Source: Deinococcus hopiensis KR-140 (GTDB lineage: Bacteria; Deinococcota; Deinococci; Deinococcales; Deinococcaceae). Taken from it: DNA of 64,000 bases. A program made the translations under genes and the position numbers. The DNA is taken from assembly GCF_900176165.1 (NCBI RefSeq), contig NZ_FWWU01000009.1, positions 1,304,501 to 1,368,500 of the forward strand, written 5' to 3'. Within the stretch, counting starts at the first letter, position 1. Every line of letters begins with the position of its first letter. The notes under the pieces are model-generated. The model had not been told where the DNA came from and searched no databases. It was given only the letters and a program-made list of their open reading frames with translations. This document shows positions 25,563 through 37,380 of this stretch, piece after piece.

Positions 25563-25990
25563 GATCCAGGGGAATGTGCTTCAGGAACGCGCTGAACGGG
25601 GCAGAACCGGGCGCATCCAGCAGGGCGACTGGGCGGCTCTGCCCAGCACGTCCTTCGGTGTGGCGTACGTCCACGGCCGGTCCAGCCACCACGCGAAGCC
25701 CGCCAGCAGCGCGGCGACGGGGTGTGGTCAGGGGAAAGCCGTTGTCCGCCGCCACGTGGGTCAGCGGTGCGCCGTGCTGGGCAAGGTAAAGCCGGGGAGC
25801 CGCCACGGCGTGGCCCAGCGCGTGGGTGAGGGCAGCCGCTCCCAGTCCGGCCAGCAGCGCAAGCAGCAGGTCCGATGCGGCGAAGACGGCGGCTCCCACC
25901 CGGGCTGGGCGACTGCGCGGCGAGGGCGTGCAGGGACGTTCGTAGAGCGCCGGCGGTCACGAACACAGCCTGCGTGCCTATACACCCCAT
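25552..25990 (-). pseudogene. Decayed membrane-protein gene
   Basis: A minus-strand frame gives AASDLLLALLAGLGAAALTH, then ALGHAVAAPRLYLAQHGAPL. The protein-like translation then shifts frame to LLAGFAWWLDRPWTYATPKD before a stop. One hydrophobic helix and a second aromatic segment suggest a small membrane protein that has suffered a frameshift. I do not recognise it. It directly precedes the decayed redoxin, so both may once have been one operon. Confidence 0.45.
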
Positions 25991-26019
25991 TTGGGGTCTT
26001 ATCCTGTTCCTCATCCTTG

Positions 26020-26025
26020 TATCAT
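26020..26025 (+). promoter_or_regulatory. -10 box for the five-gene acyl/glycosyl operon
   Basis: TATCAT lies six bases before the GTG at 26032 in an AT-rich patch (25985-26025). No ribosome-binding site is present, so the first gene is probably translated from a leaderless mRNA. It is the only clear promoter for the five genes. Confidence 0.55.
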
Positions 26026-26031
26026 GGAACG

Positions 26032-27003
26032 GTGCGTGTTCTCGTCACCGGGGCAACCGGCTTTCTGGGGGGTGTGGTGGCGCGGGAACTGCTGGAGGCA
26101 GGTCATGCGGTCATGGCCACTGGACGTCAGGCTGAACGGGGCGAGCGCCTGAGGGCGTGGGGGCTCGACTTTCGCCCTGCCGATCTCCGGGGAGCTGACT
26201 GGGCGTGGGTGTTGCGGGGCGCAGACGCGGTGGTCCACTGCGCGGCCCGTTCCAGCCTGTGGGGACGCTGGTCCGACTTTGTGTCTGACAACGTGAACGT
26301 GAGTGCGGCGCTGGCCGGGGAGTGTGCCCGGCGCGGGCTGCGCCTGATCCATATCAGTACGCCCAGCGTCTACAACGCCGCGGGACGGACTTCCCGGGTT
26401 CCCGAATCCACGCCCATCGGTCCCCACTTCGACAGTCTCTATGCCCGGAGCAAATGGCTGGCGGAGGAGGCCGTTCGCGCGGCGCTTCCCGACGCCACCC
26501 TGCTGCGGCCCCGCGGCATCTACGGCGCGGGCGATACGGGCATTGTGCCGCGGCTCGTGCGCTCGCTGCGCTCGGAGCGATTGCCACGCCTGACGCGGGG
26601 CGAGGTATACACCGAACTCACCCACGTCCGCAACGTGTCGCACGCCGTCCGGCTCGCCTTGTCAGGGCCTGCGCCGGGTGTGTTCAACGTCACCGACGGC
26701 GAAACCATTCCCCTCTGGGCAACCCTGGACCGACTGGCGGACGCGCTGGAGGTGTCCCGTCCGGCCCGCTTCATACCCGCACCTGTGGTGGAGGCACTCG
26801 CGGCAGGGATGGAAGGGGTCGCCCGCCTCCTGCCCGGTCAGCCGGAACCGGTCTTCACGGCGAGCGGGATACGCCTGCTCACCCGGTCCATGACGCTGGA
26901 CCTGACGCGGGCGCGGGCGCGGCTGGGATACGTCCCTGTCGTTCGTCCGGCCTCGGGCCTGGATGAGGTGCTGGCCCAGGCGGCGCGGGGGGCTTTCGGA
27001 TGA
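26032..27003 (+). CDS. Extended SDR: NAD(P)-dependent epimerase/dehydratase (3-beta-HSD/OleD-like)
   Basis: The 323-residue protein has the Rossmann motif TGATGFLGG at residues 6-14 and the catalytic triad region ISTPSVY with Y137 and K141 in LYARSKWLAEE. These are features of extended SDRs. The group includes sugar epimerases, 3-beta-hydroxysteroid dehydrogenases and OleD, which reduces 2-alkyl-3-ketoacids. The GTG start follows TATCAT by six bases. The next gene's ATG overlaps its stop. Placed with a KAS III-like enzyme and an adenylating enzyme, a ketoacyl reductase role like OleD is attractive, but a sugar substrate is not excluded. Confidence 0.86.
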   Translation: MRVLVTGATGFLGGVVARELLEAGHAVMATGRQAERGERLRAWGLDFRPADLRGADWAWVLRGADAVVHCAARSSLWGRWSDFVSDNVNVSAALAGECARRGLRLIHISTPSVYNAAGRTSRVPESTPIGPHFDSLYARSKWLAEEAVRAALPDATLLRPRGIYGAGDTGIVPRLVRSLRSERLPRLTRGEVYTELTHVRNVSHAVRLALSGPAPGVFNVTDGETIPLWATLDRLADALEVSRPARFIPAPVVEALAAGMEGVARLLPGQPEPVFTASGIRLLTRSMTLDLTRARARLGYVPVVRPASGLDEVLAQAARGAFG

Positions 27004-27863
27004 GCGCGGCCATCCGGGTCCTGCCGCTGACCGCCGGGCAATGCCTGGGCCTCGCAGCGTTGACCGGGCGGGGAGCGCCCTGGCGGGTGGAGCGGTATCC
27101 GGCGGGTTTCGCGCTGATCTTGCATCCCCTTCACGGGCCGGTCCTGTTCGACACAGGCTACGCGCCCCGCGTGCTGAGCGCCATGTCCCGGTGGCCGGGG
27201 CTGCTGTACGGTCTGGTCACCCCCGTGCAGATCGATGTGCGCGAGACGGCGGCGGCGCAACTCGCCCGCCTGGGCTTTCCCCCCGCCGGGGTCCGTCAGA
27301 TCATCGTCTCGCACCTTCACGCGGACCATGTGGGGGGCCTGCGGGACTTTCCCGGCGCCACCTTTGTCCTCGATCTGGAACCGTCCCGGTCCCTGCTCGC
27401 CCAGCGGGGGCTGCGGGCGTTACGGCGGGCCTTCCTGCCCGAACTGCTGCCGCCCGATTTCCTCGCGCGGGTGCGGCCCCTGACTTTCGCACCCGCCCCG
27501 TCTGGCCTCGCCCCGTTTTCCGAGGCCGCCGACGTGTTTGGGGACGGGAGCGTTTACGCTGTCCGGGTACCCGGACACGCGCCCGGCATGATCGCCCTGA
27601 TCGCGCGAACCCAACCCGGCGCGGCCCTGGAAGGGGACGGCGCGGGCCTTTCCCTGCTCGCCGCCGACGTGGCCTGGAGGGTGCCGGCGCTGCGGAGCGG
27701 GGGAGAACCCCATCCCCTCGCCCGGCTGGCCTTCGGGGACCCGGTGGGCGAGCGCCGCAGCCGGGCCGGGGTACGCGCCTGGCTGGAGGTCCACCCCCAC
27801 GCGCGGGTGATCCTCAGCCACGATCTCCCGGAAGCTGGTCCGGAACCGGTTCATGTCCGATAA
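27000..27863 (+). CDS. MBL-fold metallo-hydrolase, lactonase-type
   Basis: The 287-residue protein is a metallo-beta-lactamase-fold hydrolase. Zinc ligands are in HLHADHVGG (residues 105-113), GHAPGM (about 196-201), the ADVAW aspartate and the final SHD histidine. The early VLFDTGYAPRVL segment and GHAPG motif resemble the N-acyl homoserine lactonase branch, so an ester or lactone substrate is likely. Its ATG overlaps the upstream stop (ATGA), and its end overlaps the start of the adenylating enzyme by 11 bases. In this operon it could open or process a lactone intermediate; that is inference. Confidence 0.86.
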   Translation: MSAAIRVLPLTAGQCLGLAALTGRGAPWRVERYPAGFALILHPLHGPVLFDTGYAPRVLSAMSRWPGLLYGLVTPVQIDVRETAAAQLARLGFPPAGVRQIIVSHLHADHVGGLRDFPGATFVLDLEPSRSLLAQRGLRALRRAFLPELLPPDFLARVRPLTFAPAPSGLAPFSEAADVFGDGSVYAVRVPGHAPGMIALIARTQPGAALEGDGAGLSLLAADVAWRVPALRSGGEPHPLARLAFGDPVGERRSRAGVRAWLEVHPHARVILSHDLPEAGPEPVHVR

Positions 27864-29154
27864 CCTGACCGTCTTGCACCACGCCCTGGCCGAGGGGGCG
27901 CTGATGTTCCGCGACCGCCTGGCGCTGGAGCGGCACCAACAGGCGCTGGGAGCCGAGCAGATGCGGTGGCTGGTGGGACACAGCCCCTTTCTGGCTGCGC
28001 GGTTCGGGCGGGCGCGCCTGGAGCCGCACGACTGGCCGCTGCTGCCGCCCACCGGCAAGACCGAGATGATGCGGCACTTCGACGCCCTCAACACGGCGGG
28101 CCTGCGCCTGGGGGACGTGCTGCGCCTTGCCCGCCACGCCGAGGACACCCGCGATTTTCAGGCCACCCTCCCCGGCGGCCTCACGGTGGGGTTGTCGAGC
28201 GGCACGAGCGGCCAGCAGGGCGTGTTTGTGGTCAGCCGGGCCGAACGGCTGCACTGGGCGGGTGTCATCCTGCGTCACCTGCTGCCCGGCTGGCCGCTGT
28301 CGCTGACGCGGCGGCACCGGGTGGCCTTTCTTCTGCGTGCCGACGGCGGGCTGTACCGCAGCGTCCAGGGGCGGCGGCTGTCGTTCACCTTCCTGGATCT
28401 GCTGCGCCCAGTGGACGAACTGGCCGCCGAACTCACCCGGCTGGACCCCACCGTTCTCGTCGGACCGCCCAGTGTGCTGCGGGCGGTGCTGGCCGCCGGA
28501 GCCCGGGCGCGGCCCGAGCGGGTGGTGAGCGTGGCCGAGGTGCTGGAAGACGAGGACCGCGAAGCGCTGGACTCGGCCTTCGGGCCCGTCGTGCAGGTGT
28601 ACCAGGCCACCGAGGGCCTGCTGGGGCTGCCCTGCCCGCACGGGCATCTGCACCTGAACGAGGCCCACGTGCATTTTGAACTCGAAGACCTGGGAGACGG
28701 CTACGTGCAGCCCATCGTGACCGACCTGCGGCGGCGGGTGCAACCCATTGTGCGCCACCGCCTCGACGATCTGCTGGTGATGGCGGACGGCTGCTCCTGC
28801 GGCCTGGCCTCACGGCGCGTGCTGCGCGTGGCCGGGCGCCAGGACGACGCCCTTCGCCTGCCGGACCACAGGGGCCGCCGGGTGACTGTATGGCCGGATT
28901 TCATGCGCTCGGCGATGAACCGGGTTCCCGGGCTGCAGGAGTACCGGGTAGAACAGGTCTCTGGTCACGGCCTGAGCCTCTGGCTTGATCCCCCTACGCC
29001 CGGCGTACAGGACGCCGCACGGCGGGAGGTCAGGGCCGCCCTGGGCCGGGTGGGGGTGGATCTCAGCGCCCTGCAGGTCACCACGGGTCCGCTGTCACCT
29101 CCCGTACCGGGTCAGAAGCGCCGCCGGGTGTTGCGAACGTGGAGGACGTCGTGA
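27853..29154 (+). CDS. F390 synthetase-related adenylate-forming enzyme
   Basis: The 433-residue protein belongs to the ANL (acyl-adenylating) superfamily, nearest to the coenzyme F390 synthetase/PaaK branch. The ATP-binding loop is GLSSGTSGQQGVFVVS (about 113-128). The second core motif is VYQATEGLLGLPC, and the C-terminal hinge is near VRHRLDDLL. It activates a carboxylic acid as acyl-adenylate, probably for transfer to CoA, a carrier or a condensing enzyme. The ATG at 27853 lies inside the MBL gene end. Its stop overlaps the next start (TGATG). Proteins of this clade are often found beside KAS III genes, as here; the acid substrate is unknown. Confidence 0.87.
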   Translation: MSDNLTVLHHALAEGALMFRDRLALERHQQALGAEQMRWLVGHSPFLAARFGRARLEPHDWPLLPPTGKTEMMRHFDALNTAGLRLGDVLRLARHAEDTRDFQATLPGGLTVGLSSGTSGQQGVFVVSRAERLHWAGVILRHLLPGWPLSLTRRHRVAFLLRADGGLYRSVQGRRLSFTFLDLLRPVDELAAELTRLDPTVLVGPPSVLRAVLAAGARARPERVVSVAEVLEDEDREALDSAFGPVVQVYQATEGLLGLPCPHGHLHLNEAHVHFELEDLGDGYVQPIVTDLRRRVQPIVRHRLDDLLVMADGCSCGLASRRVLRVAGRQDDALRLPDHRGRRVTVWPDFMRSAMNRVPGLQEYRVEQVSGHGLSLWLDPPTPGVQDAARREVRAALGRVGVDLSALQVTTGPLSPPVPGQKRRRVLRTWRTS

Positions 29155-30146
29155 TGTCGCGTATGCGCCTAAACTGCCGCCTCCTCGCCACCGCGCAGGC
29201 CCTGCCTGCCCGCGTCGTGCCCACGGCCGAGGTGGCGGCGCTGTGCGGCGTTCCCGCCAATGTGGCCGAGGCGCGCACAGGGGTGCGCGAGCGGCGCTGG
29301 CTCTCGGGCAGCGAAACGGCCCTGAGCCTGGGGGTACAGGCGGCCCGGGACGCTCTGGGGGGAGCAGGCCTGGAGGTGAGCGACGTGGACGTGCTGCTCA
29401 ACGCGAGCGGCAGCCAGCTTCAGCCCATCCCCGACGGCGCGCCCCTCCTCGCGCGGGAACTGGGGCTGCGGGGCAGGGCCGCCTACAGCCTGCACGCCAC
29501 CTGCCTGAGCTTCCTGGTGGCCCTGGAACACGCCGCGCTGCTGCTGCACACGGGCCGGGCCAGGCACGTCCTGATCGTCAGCAGCGAGGCGGGCAGCCTG
29601 GGACTGAACTTTGCGCAGCCCGAGAGTGGCCTTCTGATCGGTGACGGCGCGGCGGCGGTGGTGGTGGGGCAGGCCACGCGGGAGGACCAGGGCGTTGAGG
29701 CTGCCCTGTTCGAGACGTACCCCGAGGGCGCGGACCACACCCGCATCCGGGGCGGCGGCAGCCTGCGCTCGCCCCACCTGCTGGACGTGACGCGCGAGGA
29801 GCTGCTGTTCGACATGCAGGGCCTCCACGTGCTGCGCCTGGCCTCGGCCATCCTGCCCGATTTTCTGGAACGCTTGCGGCCGGGATTGGGCCGGGGCCTC
29901 CCCGGCATTACCCGCGTCATTCCCCACCAGGCGAGCGCGGCGGGACTGAAACTGATGGAGCGCTTTGGCTGGCCGCCCGGGAGGACCGAGGTGACGCTGC
30001 CGCACCTGGGCAACGTCATCGCCGCCAGCCTGCCCCTCACCCTGCACCAGGCGCGGGCGGCGGGGCGGGTACGTGAGGGCGACACGCTACTGCTTGCGGG
30101 CACAGGGGCGGGGCTGACGGCGGGGGGGATAATCTTCCGCCTGTGA
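29154..30146 (+). CDS. KAS III / OleA-like condensing enzyme
   Basis: The 330-residue thiolase-fold protein has the full KAS III triad: Cys117 in SLHATCLSFLVAL, His258 in VIPHQAS and Asn287 in HLGNVIAAS. FabH and OleA use the same layout to condense acyl-CoA or acyl-ACP units. The ATG at 29154 is preceded by GGAGG at eight bases and overlaps the upstream TGA, so it is chosen over the GTG at 29139. Within this operon it most likely joins two acyl groups or an acyl group to malonyl carrier. Not being in a fab cluster argues against a housekeeping FabH. Confidence 0.9.
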   Translation: MSRMRLNCRLLATAQALPARVVPTAEVAALCGVPANVAEARTGVRERRWLSGSETALSLGVQAARDALGGAGLEVSDVDVLLNASGSQLQPIPDGAPLLARELGLRGRAAYSLHATCLSFLVALEHAALLLHTGRARHVLIVSSEAGSLGLNFAQPESGLLIGDGAAAVVVGQATREDQGVEAALFETYPEGADHTRIRGGGSLRSPHLLDVTREELLFDMQGLHVLRLASAILPDFLERLRPGLGRGLPGITRVIPHQASAAGLKLMERFGWPPGRTEVTLPHLGNVIAASLPLTLHQARAAGRVREGDTLLLAGTGAGLTAGGIIFRL

Positions 30147-31360
30147 GGCGGCGAGTGGCGGAGGGTGGAGTCCGGGGCACGGAGCGGCGCTGGCGCCGTC
30201 TCCGCGCCCTGCATACCGGGGCCGTCCTCGGCTTTTTCGCCTTTAAGGCCGCCACGCTGCTCGTCAACGTTCAACGCTTTCCCCGGCTGAGGGGGGGCGC
30301 TGCGCCCCCCCGTCTCCCGCGCGTCTCGCTCCTTGTCCCGGCGCGGAACGAGGCGCATACCCTGCCCCGGACCCTGCCCGGTCTGCTCGTGCAGGGGGCA
30401 GACGAGGTCCTGGTGCTGGACGATGGCAGCGCAGACGGTACAGCGGGAGTAGCGCGGGAACTCGGGGCGCAGGTGCTGGAAGGGCGGCCCCTCCCGCCCG
30501 GTTGGTACGGCAAGCCCTGGGCGTGTCAGCAACTCGGGGAGGCCGCGCGCGGGGACGTTCTCGTTTTTACCGATGCCGACGTGAGCTGGTATCCGGGCGC
30601 GCTCAACGCCGTTTTGCACCGGTTGGAGCGTTCGGGTGCGGACCTCCTCACCGTGCTGCCCCGACCCGAACGTCTCACACCCGGCGCGCGGCTCCTGACC
30701 CCACTCGTGGACGTGGTGGTGCTGAGCTTTCTGCCCTATCCCTTTCTCCAGTCGCGCCTGCCCCTCGCCACCACCGCCAACGGGCAGGTGATGGCCTTTT
30801 GTCGGGAGGCCTACGGGGCGCTGGGCGGGTACGGCGCGGTGAGGGCAGAACTGCTGGAAGACACCGTTTTCGCCCGCCACCTCAAACGTGCGGGCCACCG
30901 GGTGGAGCAGGCGCTGGGGCAGGGTCAGATCGGCGTGACCATGTATCCCTCCTACCGCGAGTCGGTGGCCGGCTTCGGCAAGAACGCGCTCGGGGTGCAT
31001 CTGGACTCTCGGGTCCTGCTCGTCGCCTCCGCCGTGTGGCACCTGCTCGCGTACACGCTGCCCTGGTTGCTGCCCGCACGTTCTCCGGCACAGCGGGCCG
31101 TCCGTTTCCTGACCCTGACCGAGCGCACGGCGGTGAACCTTCTGACCGGACGCCGCCAGCCTGCCGACTGGCTCGAAGGGCTGTTCGGCCCGCTCACCCC
31201 CCTGTTTGCCCTGCCCGCCTACGGCCTCGCGCTGGGGCGGCGGGTGGAATGGAAGGGGCGGGTGTACGAGCAGCGGCCCGCCTCCAGGCAGAAGGCGAGC
31301 CGCGAAGCGGTGAAGGGCGCTCTTCGCCCGGAGAACACGGCCTCTGCGCCGAGGCGATGA
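30143..31360 (+). CDS. Membrane-associated family-2 glycosyltransferase
   Basis: The 405-residue GT-A protein has one hydrophobic segment before the catalytic domain (about 27-45). The nucleotide-sugar motifs are SLLVPARNEAHTL, DDGSADGT (93-100) and TDAD (143-146). An acceptor-side LEDT-like motif follows (ELLEDTVFARHLK), and C-terminal membrane helices span about 290-360. This layout matches GT2 enzymes that glycosylate lipids, such as the CrtQ and HpnB types. The GTG start overlaps the upstream stop (GTGA), so it belongs to the same operon. It could cap the lipid made by the preceding genes with a sugar. Degraded DNA follows. Confidence 0.87.
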   Translation: MRRRVAEGGVRGTERRWRRLRALHTGAVLGFFAFKAATLLVNVQRFPRLRGGAAPPRLPRVSLLVPARNEAHTLPRTLPGLLVQGADEVLVLDDGSADGTAGVARELGAQVLEGRPLPPGWYGKPWACQQLGEAARGDVLVFTDADVSWYPGALNAVLHRLERSGADLLTVLPRPERLTPGARLLTPLVDVVVLSFLPYPFLQSRLPLATTANGQVMAFCREAYGALGGYGAVRAELLEDTVFARHLKRAGHRVEQALGQGQIGVTMYPSYRESVAGFGKNALGVHLDSRVLLVASAVWHLLAYTLPWLLPARSPAQRAVRFLTLTERTAVNLLTGRRQPADWLEGLFGPLTPLFALPAYGLALGRRVEWKGRVYEQRPASRQKASREAVKGALRPENTASAPRR

Positions 31361-32330
31361 TGTTTTGCTCGCCGTCGGCCCAGGGTCCCGGTAATTACGC
31401 GCTGGTCCCGATGGTGTCGCTGAAGCGGTGCATGAAATCGCCCAGGGGGGGGCCGGCATTCTTGCAGGGCCGCCTGATGTTCTGACGGACCGGACAGGTC
31501 GGTGCGCTGATCGGGGTCCGCCACAGGATGGGACGGCGGCTTGCGCCCGTCCCGGCGGCACTTCGCCTGGGTGTACCGCCCGCCTCGCACGGCCCGCCAC
31601 TCGCAAGCTCAGCAGGGAAATGCGGCACGCCTCCCCGCAGAAGATGCTCTTGGTGCGGCGGCCCTGTGCGCCCAGCATCCGCAACAGCTTGCCGGAGCAT
31701 TCGTCCACGCTCGCCGTCTGCGCGGAGTACCCGCGCCGCCAGGCTGCCAGGGAGGCGCGCTCCACCTCGCCCAGATGCGCCCAGTTGGCGCAGGGCGCGC
31801 TCCGCGGCCTGTCGTTGGGCGCACCTGGGAAACGCCTCGTCGCGGAAACAGCCTGTAGAAGTGCTCGGGCACCTTGTCCGGTTCCAGGGGCCGTGGGAGG
31901 GCCCCAGGACAGGAAGAGGGCAACGGTCCCTCGGGCCCGCGGATGCCCTCGCCGGAGTACCGTTTTTCCGGGGCCCCGGCGAAGCCGCCGCAGTTCAGGT
32001 GGTGAAAGCCGTTGGCCATCCAGCCGCCTTCGACGCCCAGCCAGTGTGGTTCACGCGGCACAAAGGGTTTGTCTGAATCGTCGTGGGTCCCGAATCTGTT
32101 GGCGTACAGGTGCCACTCGCCGATCTATGCGGTGTGGCGACCGCCGTCTGTCAGCACGTGCCCGGGGCAGCGGTGGTGCGGATCGAAGCTTGTTGATCAC
32201 CATGCCGTGGGTGGTGGGGAACTTGCGCGTGAAGGGGAACCCCCGGTACGGCGTGATGGCCTGGGCGTTGCCCGCGTAACCCAGCGCTGAGGCCCACAAC
32301 TGAAGACGAGGCTGGGCCGTTTCATAGAAG
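31361..32330 (-). pseudogene. Decayed gene region, one or two broken genes
   Basis: Read leftward from 32330, protein-like sequence begins ALGYAGNAQAITPYRGFPFT and FPTTHGMVINK. It then shifts frame to FDPHHRCPGHVLTDGGRHTA, a TAG stop, and IGEWHLYANRFGTHDDSDKP through VEGGWMANGFHHLNCGGFAG. Further left a Cys-rich stretch (CSGKLLRMLGAQGRRTKSIF, then CGEACR) looks like a zinc ribbon and may be a second gene. Frameshifts and at least one stop break both. No family is assigned. Confidence 0.5.
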
Positions 32331-32332
32331 GG

Positions 32333-34180
<1,848 letters not shown>

Positions 34181-34488
34181 GGGTCCTCCCTGTCGCGGGG
34201 CCTGGCCCAGCGAGACCAAGCTGTTTTATTGCAAGTATCTTCGTCGTTTGGAAGGCGGCTGTCTATCCCCCCGCGCTCCTCAAGGAAGGGGCCGGAGAAA
34301 AAGACTCTGGAAGGCGTCTTTCTTCACCTGATGCCGCAGTGGTAGAAGGAGCGGCGGGAGAGAGCAGAGACTCAGCGTGAATGGCTAAGTAGCAATCCAC
34401 TTTGGGAAAATAGCAGGGAAAGCGGTCCTGCCTTTATGGACGTGGCTTCCCGGTGGCCACAGGGGCTCTGGAGCTGTAATAGAAAGGT
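34181..34488. other. Divergent intergenic region, about 310 bp
   Basis: This lies between the leftward glycosidase and the rightward BMP-type gene. An AT-rich patch (about 34220-34245) probably holds the glycosidase promoter. No gene, clear operator or repeat is visible in the remainder. Confidence 0.4.
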
Positions 34489-35628
34489 ATGAGGAAACGC
34501 GGAAACATAACGGCCATGCGCCGAGTTTCCCTTGCTTTGCTGGTAGCCGCTCCGCTCCTCACGCTCTGCACCGCACAGGCGGCGTCCTTTACGGTGGGGC
34601 TGGCCTTTGACCTGGGGGGGCGCAACGATCAGGGCTTCAACCAGGCGGCCTACGAGGGAGCGCGGCGGGCCGTGGACGAGACGGGCGGTTCGGTCCAGAC
34701 CTACGAGCCCAAAACGCTCGCAGAAGTGGGCAAGGGCATCTCCGGGCTGGCCGACCGGGGTGCCAGCGTGGTGATCGGCATCGGGTTTGCGAACAACGAC
34801 GCCGTGTCGGCAGCGGCCAGCGGCCACAAGGACACCCGCTTCGTCACGGTGGACGACCTGCCCAAGGGTGACAACACGGTGGGGCTGCGCTTCCGCGAGC
34901 AGGAAGGCAGCTTCCTGGCCGGCTACCTGGCGGGCAAACAGAGCGCGACGGGCCGCCTCGGGTTTATCGGTGGGGTCGACATTCCGGTGATCAACCGCTT
35001 CCGCGCTGGATTTGTTGCTGGGGCCAAGTTCGCCTGCCCCAGTTGCAAGGTCACGGTTGCGTTCGTGGACACCAGCAGCCAGGGCTTCAACAACGCCAAG
35101 AAGGCCACCCAGATCGCGGCGGGCATGATGAAGAGCGGTGTGGACGTGATCTACGCGGCGGCTGGGGCCAGTGGCCAGGGGCTGGTCGAGCAGGTCCGGA
35201 CCCAGCCCTGCCTCAAGGCGAGCGCGCTGCCCGCGGGCATCAAGTTCCGGTCCAACGCCTTTTCGGGCGTGCCGCGCAGCGCTGCCGAGCAAAAGGTCTG
35301 CGCGGGCGACTCGCGCCCCACCTTCTATATCGGCGTGGACGTGAACCAGAACGGACTGGGGGACTTCGACAAGAATCCGACGACGCTCAACCACGGCCTG
35401 ACCTCGGTCTTGAAGCGCGTGGACAACGCGGTGTATTCCGTCGTGAAGGAAGTCGCCGAGGGGCGGCCCTGGCGAGCGGGCGACCGCTCCTTCGGCCTGA
35501 GCAACGGCGGCATCGCGCTGGCCGTGGACCAGTACAACCGGGCCCTGATTCCGGACACCATGCAGGCCAACCTGGACACGGTAGAGAAGCTGATCGTCAG
35601 CGGGACGCTGAAGGTGCCGGCGAAGTAA
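34489..35628 (+). CDS. BMP-family ABC transporter substrate-binding protein
   Basis: The 379-residue exported protein belongs to the Bmp/Med family of periplasmic-type binding proteins, best known for nucleosides. It has a signal peptide ending near ASFTVGL. The family landmarks are LAFDLGGRNDQGFNQAAYEG, VVIGIGFANND, GFIGGVDIPVINRFRAGF, QGFNNAKKATQIA and the YAAAGASGQGLVEQV strand. There is no lipobox cysteine, so it may be released or held otherwise. Two starts are possible: ATG 34489, which has AGAAAGG close by, and ATG 34516, which gives a cleaner signal peptide. No permease or ATPase genes are adjacent, so it is an orphan component here. Confidence 0.9.
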   Translation: MRKRGNITAMRRVSLALLVAAPLLTLCTAQAASFTVGLAFDLGGRNDQGFNQAAYEGARRAVDETGGSVQTYEPKTLAEVGKGISGLADRGASVVIGIGFANNDAVSAAASGHKDTRFVTVDDLPKGDNTVGLRFREQEGSFLAGYLAGKQSATGRLGFIGGVDIPVINRFRAGFVAGAKFACPSCKVTVAFVDTSSQGFNNAKKATQIAAGMMKSGVDVIYAAAGASGQGLVEQVRTQPCLKASALPAGIKFRSNAFSGVPRSAAEQKVCAGDSRPTFYIGVDVNQNGLGDFDKNPTTLNHGLTSVLKRVDNAVYSVVKEVAEGRPWRAGDRSFGLSNGGIALAVDQYNRALIPDTMQANLDTVEKLIVSGTLKVPAK

Positions 35629-35645
35629 CGGCCCGGGGCAAAATC

Positions 35646-35687
35646 GGGGGCCAGGGAAAACTGGCCCCCCGGGAAAACTGGCCCCCC
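35646..35687 (+). terminator. Terminator hairpin with a tandemly duplicated arm
   Basis: GGGGGCCAG (35646-35654) pairs with CTGGCCCCC (35661-35669) around a six-base loop. The 17 bases at 35654-35670 are then repeated exactly at 35671-35687, giving the left arm two alternative right arms. Confidence 0.65.
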
Positions 35688-35733
35688 GGCCCCTTGTCTC
35701 GACTCCGGCCCCTGCCCCTGCGTGGCCGCGCGC

Positions 35734-35739
35734 TAGCCT
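35734..35739 (+). promoter_or_regulatory. -10 box for leaderless aroA
   Basis: TAGCCT lies seven bases before the aroA ATG at 35747 with no ribosome-binding site between. Confidence 0.45.
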
Positions 35740-35746
35740 GCCAGGC

Positions 35747-37072
<1,326 letters not shown>

Positions 37073-37380
37073 GGCGCGTACTCGGGGCTTGTTCCGGCCT
37101 GACGACGCGCCCCTTGCCCCGGTCAGAAAACGGCCCTGCTGAACTGCACGCTGCTGTTCCCGTTTCTGCTGCTGTGCGCCCTGTGCCCGCTGCGGTGGCG
37201 CGACATCCATCCGCAGCGGGCGCAGGGCGTTGCCAGGGAGGGCTGACCTTCCTGCAGGGCGCGCTGCTCGCGGTGGTCCTGAGGTGATCGTTCGATTCCT
37301 GGCCGCAGGACGGCGCGGCTTCGGGTGCCCGTTCACGCGGTTTCCCCGGCCTTCTCACGCCGGCGTGTTTTCCTGGAACC
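37073..37380. other. Intergenic region, about 310 bp, with a hydrophobic relic
   Basis: GGGCGCGT (37072-37079) can pair with ACGCGCCC (37105-37112) and may end aroA. A short plus-strand stretch encoding LNCTLLFPFLLLCALCPLRW (about 37140-37199) looks like one membrane helix of a lost gene. Nothing else is recognisable. Confidence 0.35.

Noticed and set aside
26032..31360. Direct naming of the operon as oleABCD
   Set aside because: There is no alpha/beta-hydrolase OleB, the ANL protein belongs to the F390/PaaK-like branch, and an MBL and a GT2 are added. Resemblance is by enzyme class only.
29483..31765. A 760-codon minus-strand open frame across the KAS III and GT2 genes
   Set aside because: It opposes two genes with intact active sites. 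Only its rightmost part, outside those genes, is used as evidence for a relic.
31361..32330. A possible transposase remnant
   Set aside because: I looked for DDE-type or IS200-type motifs and terminal inverted repeats and saw none; the fragments look like ordinary exported or zinc-ribbon proteins.
34489..35628. A complete nucleoside ABC importer with the BMP protein
   Set aside because: No ATPase or permease gene is adjacent; the flanks are a glycosidase and aroA.
37283..37300. A second T-loop-like string (GTTCGATTCC)
   Set aside because: Flanking bases do not form a T-stem or the rest of a tRNA cloverleaf.
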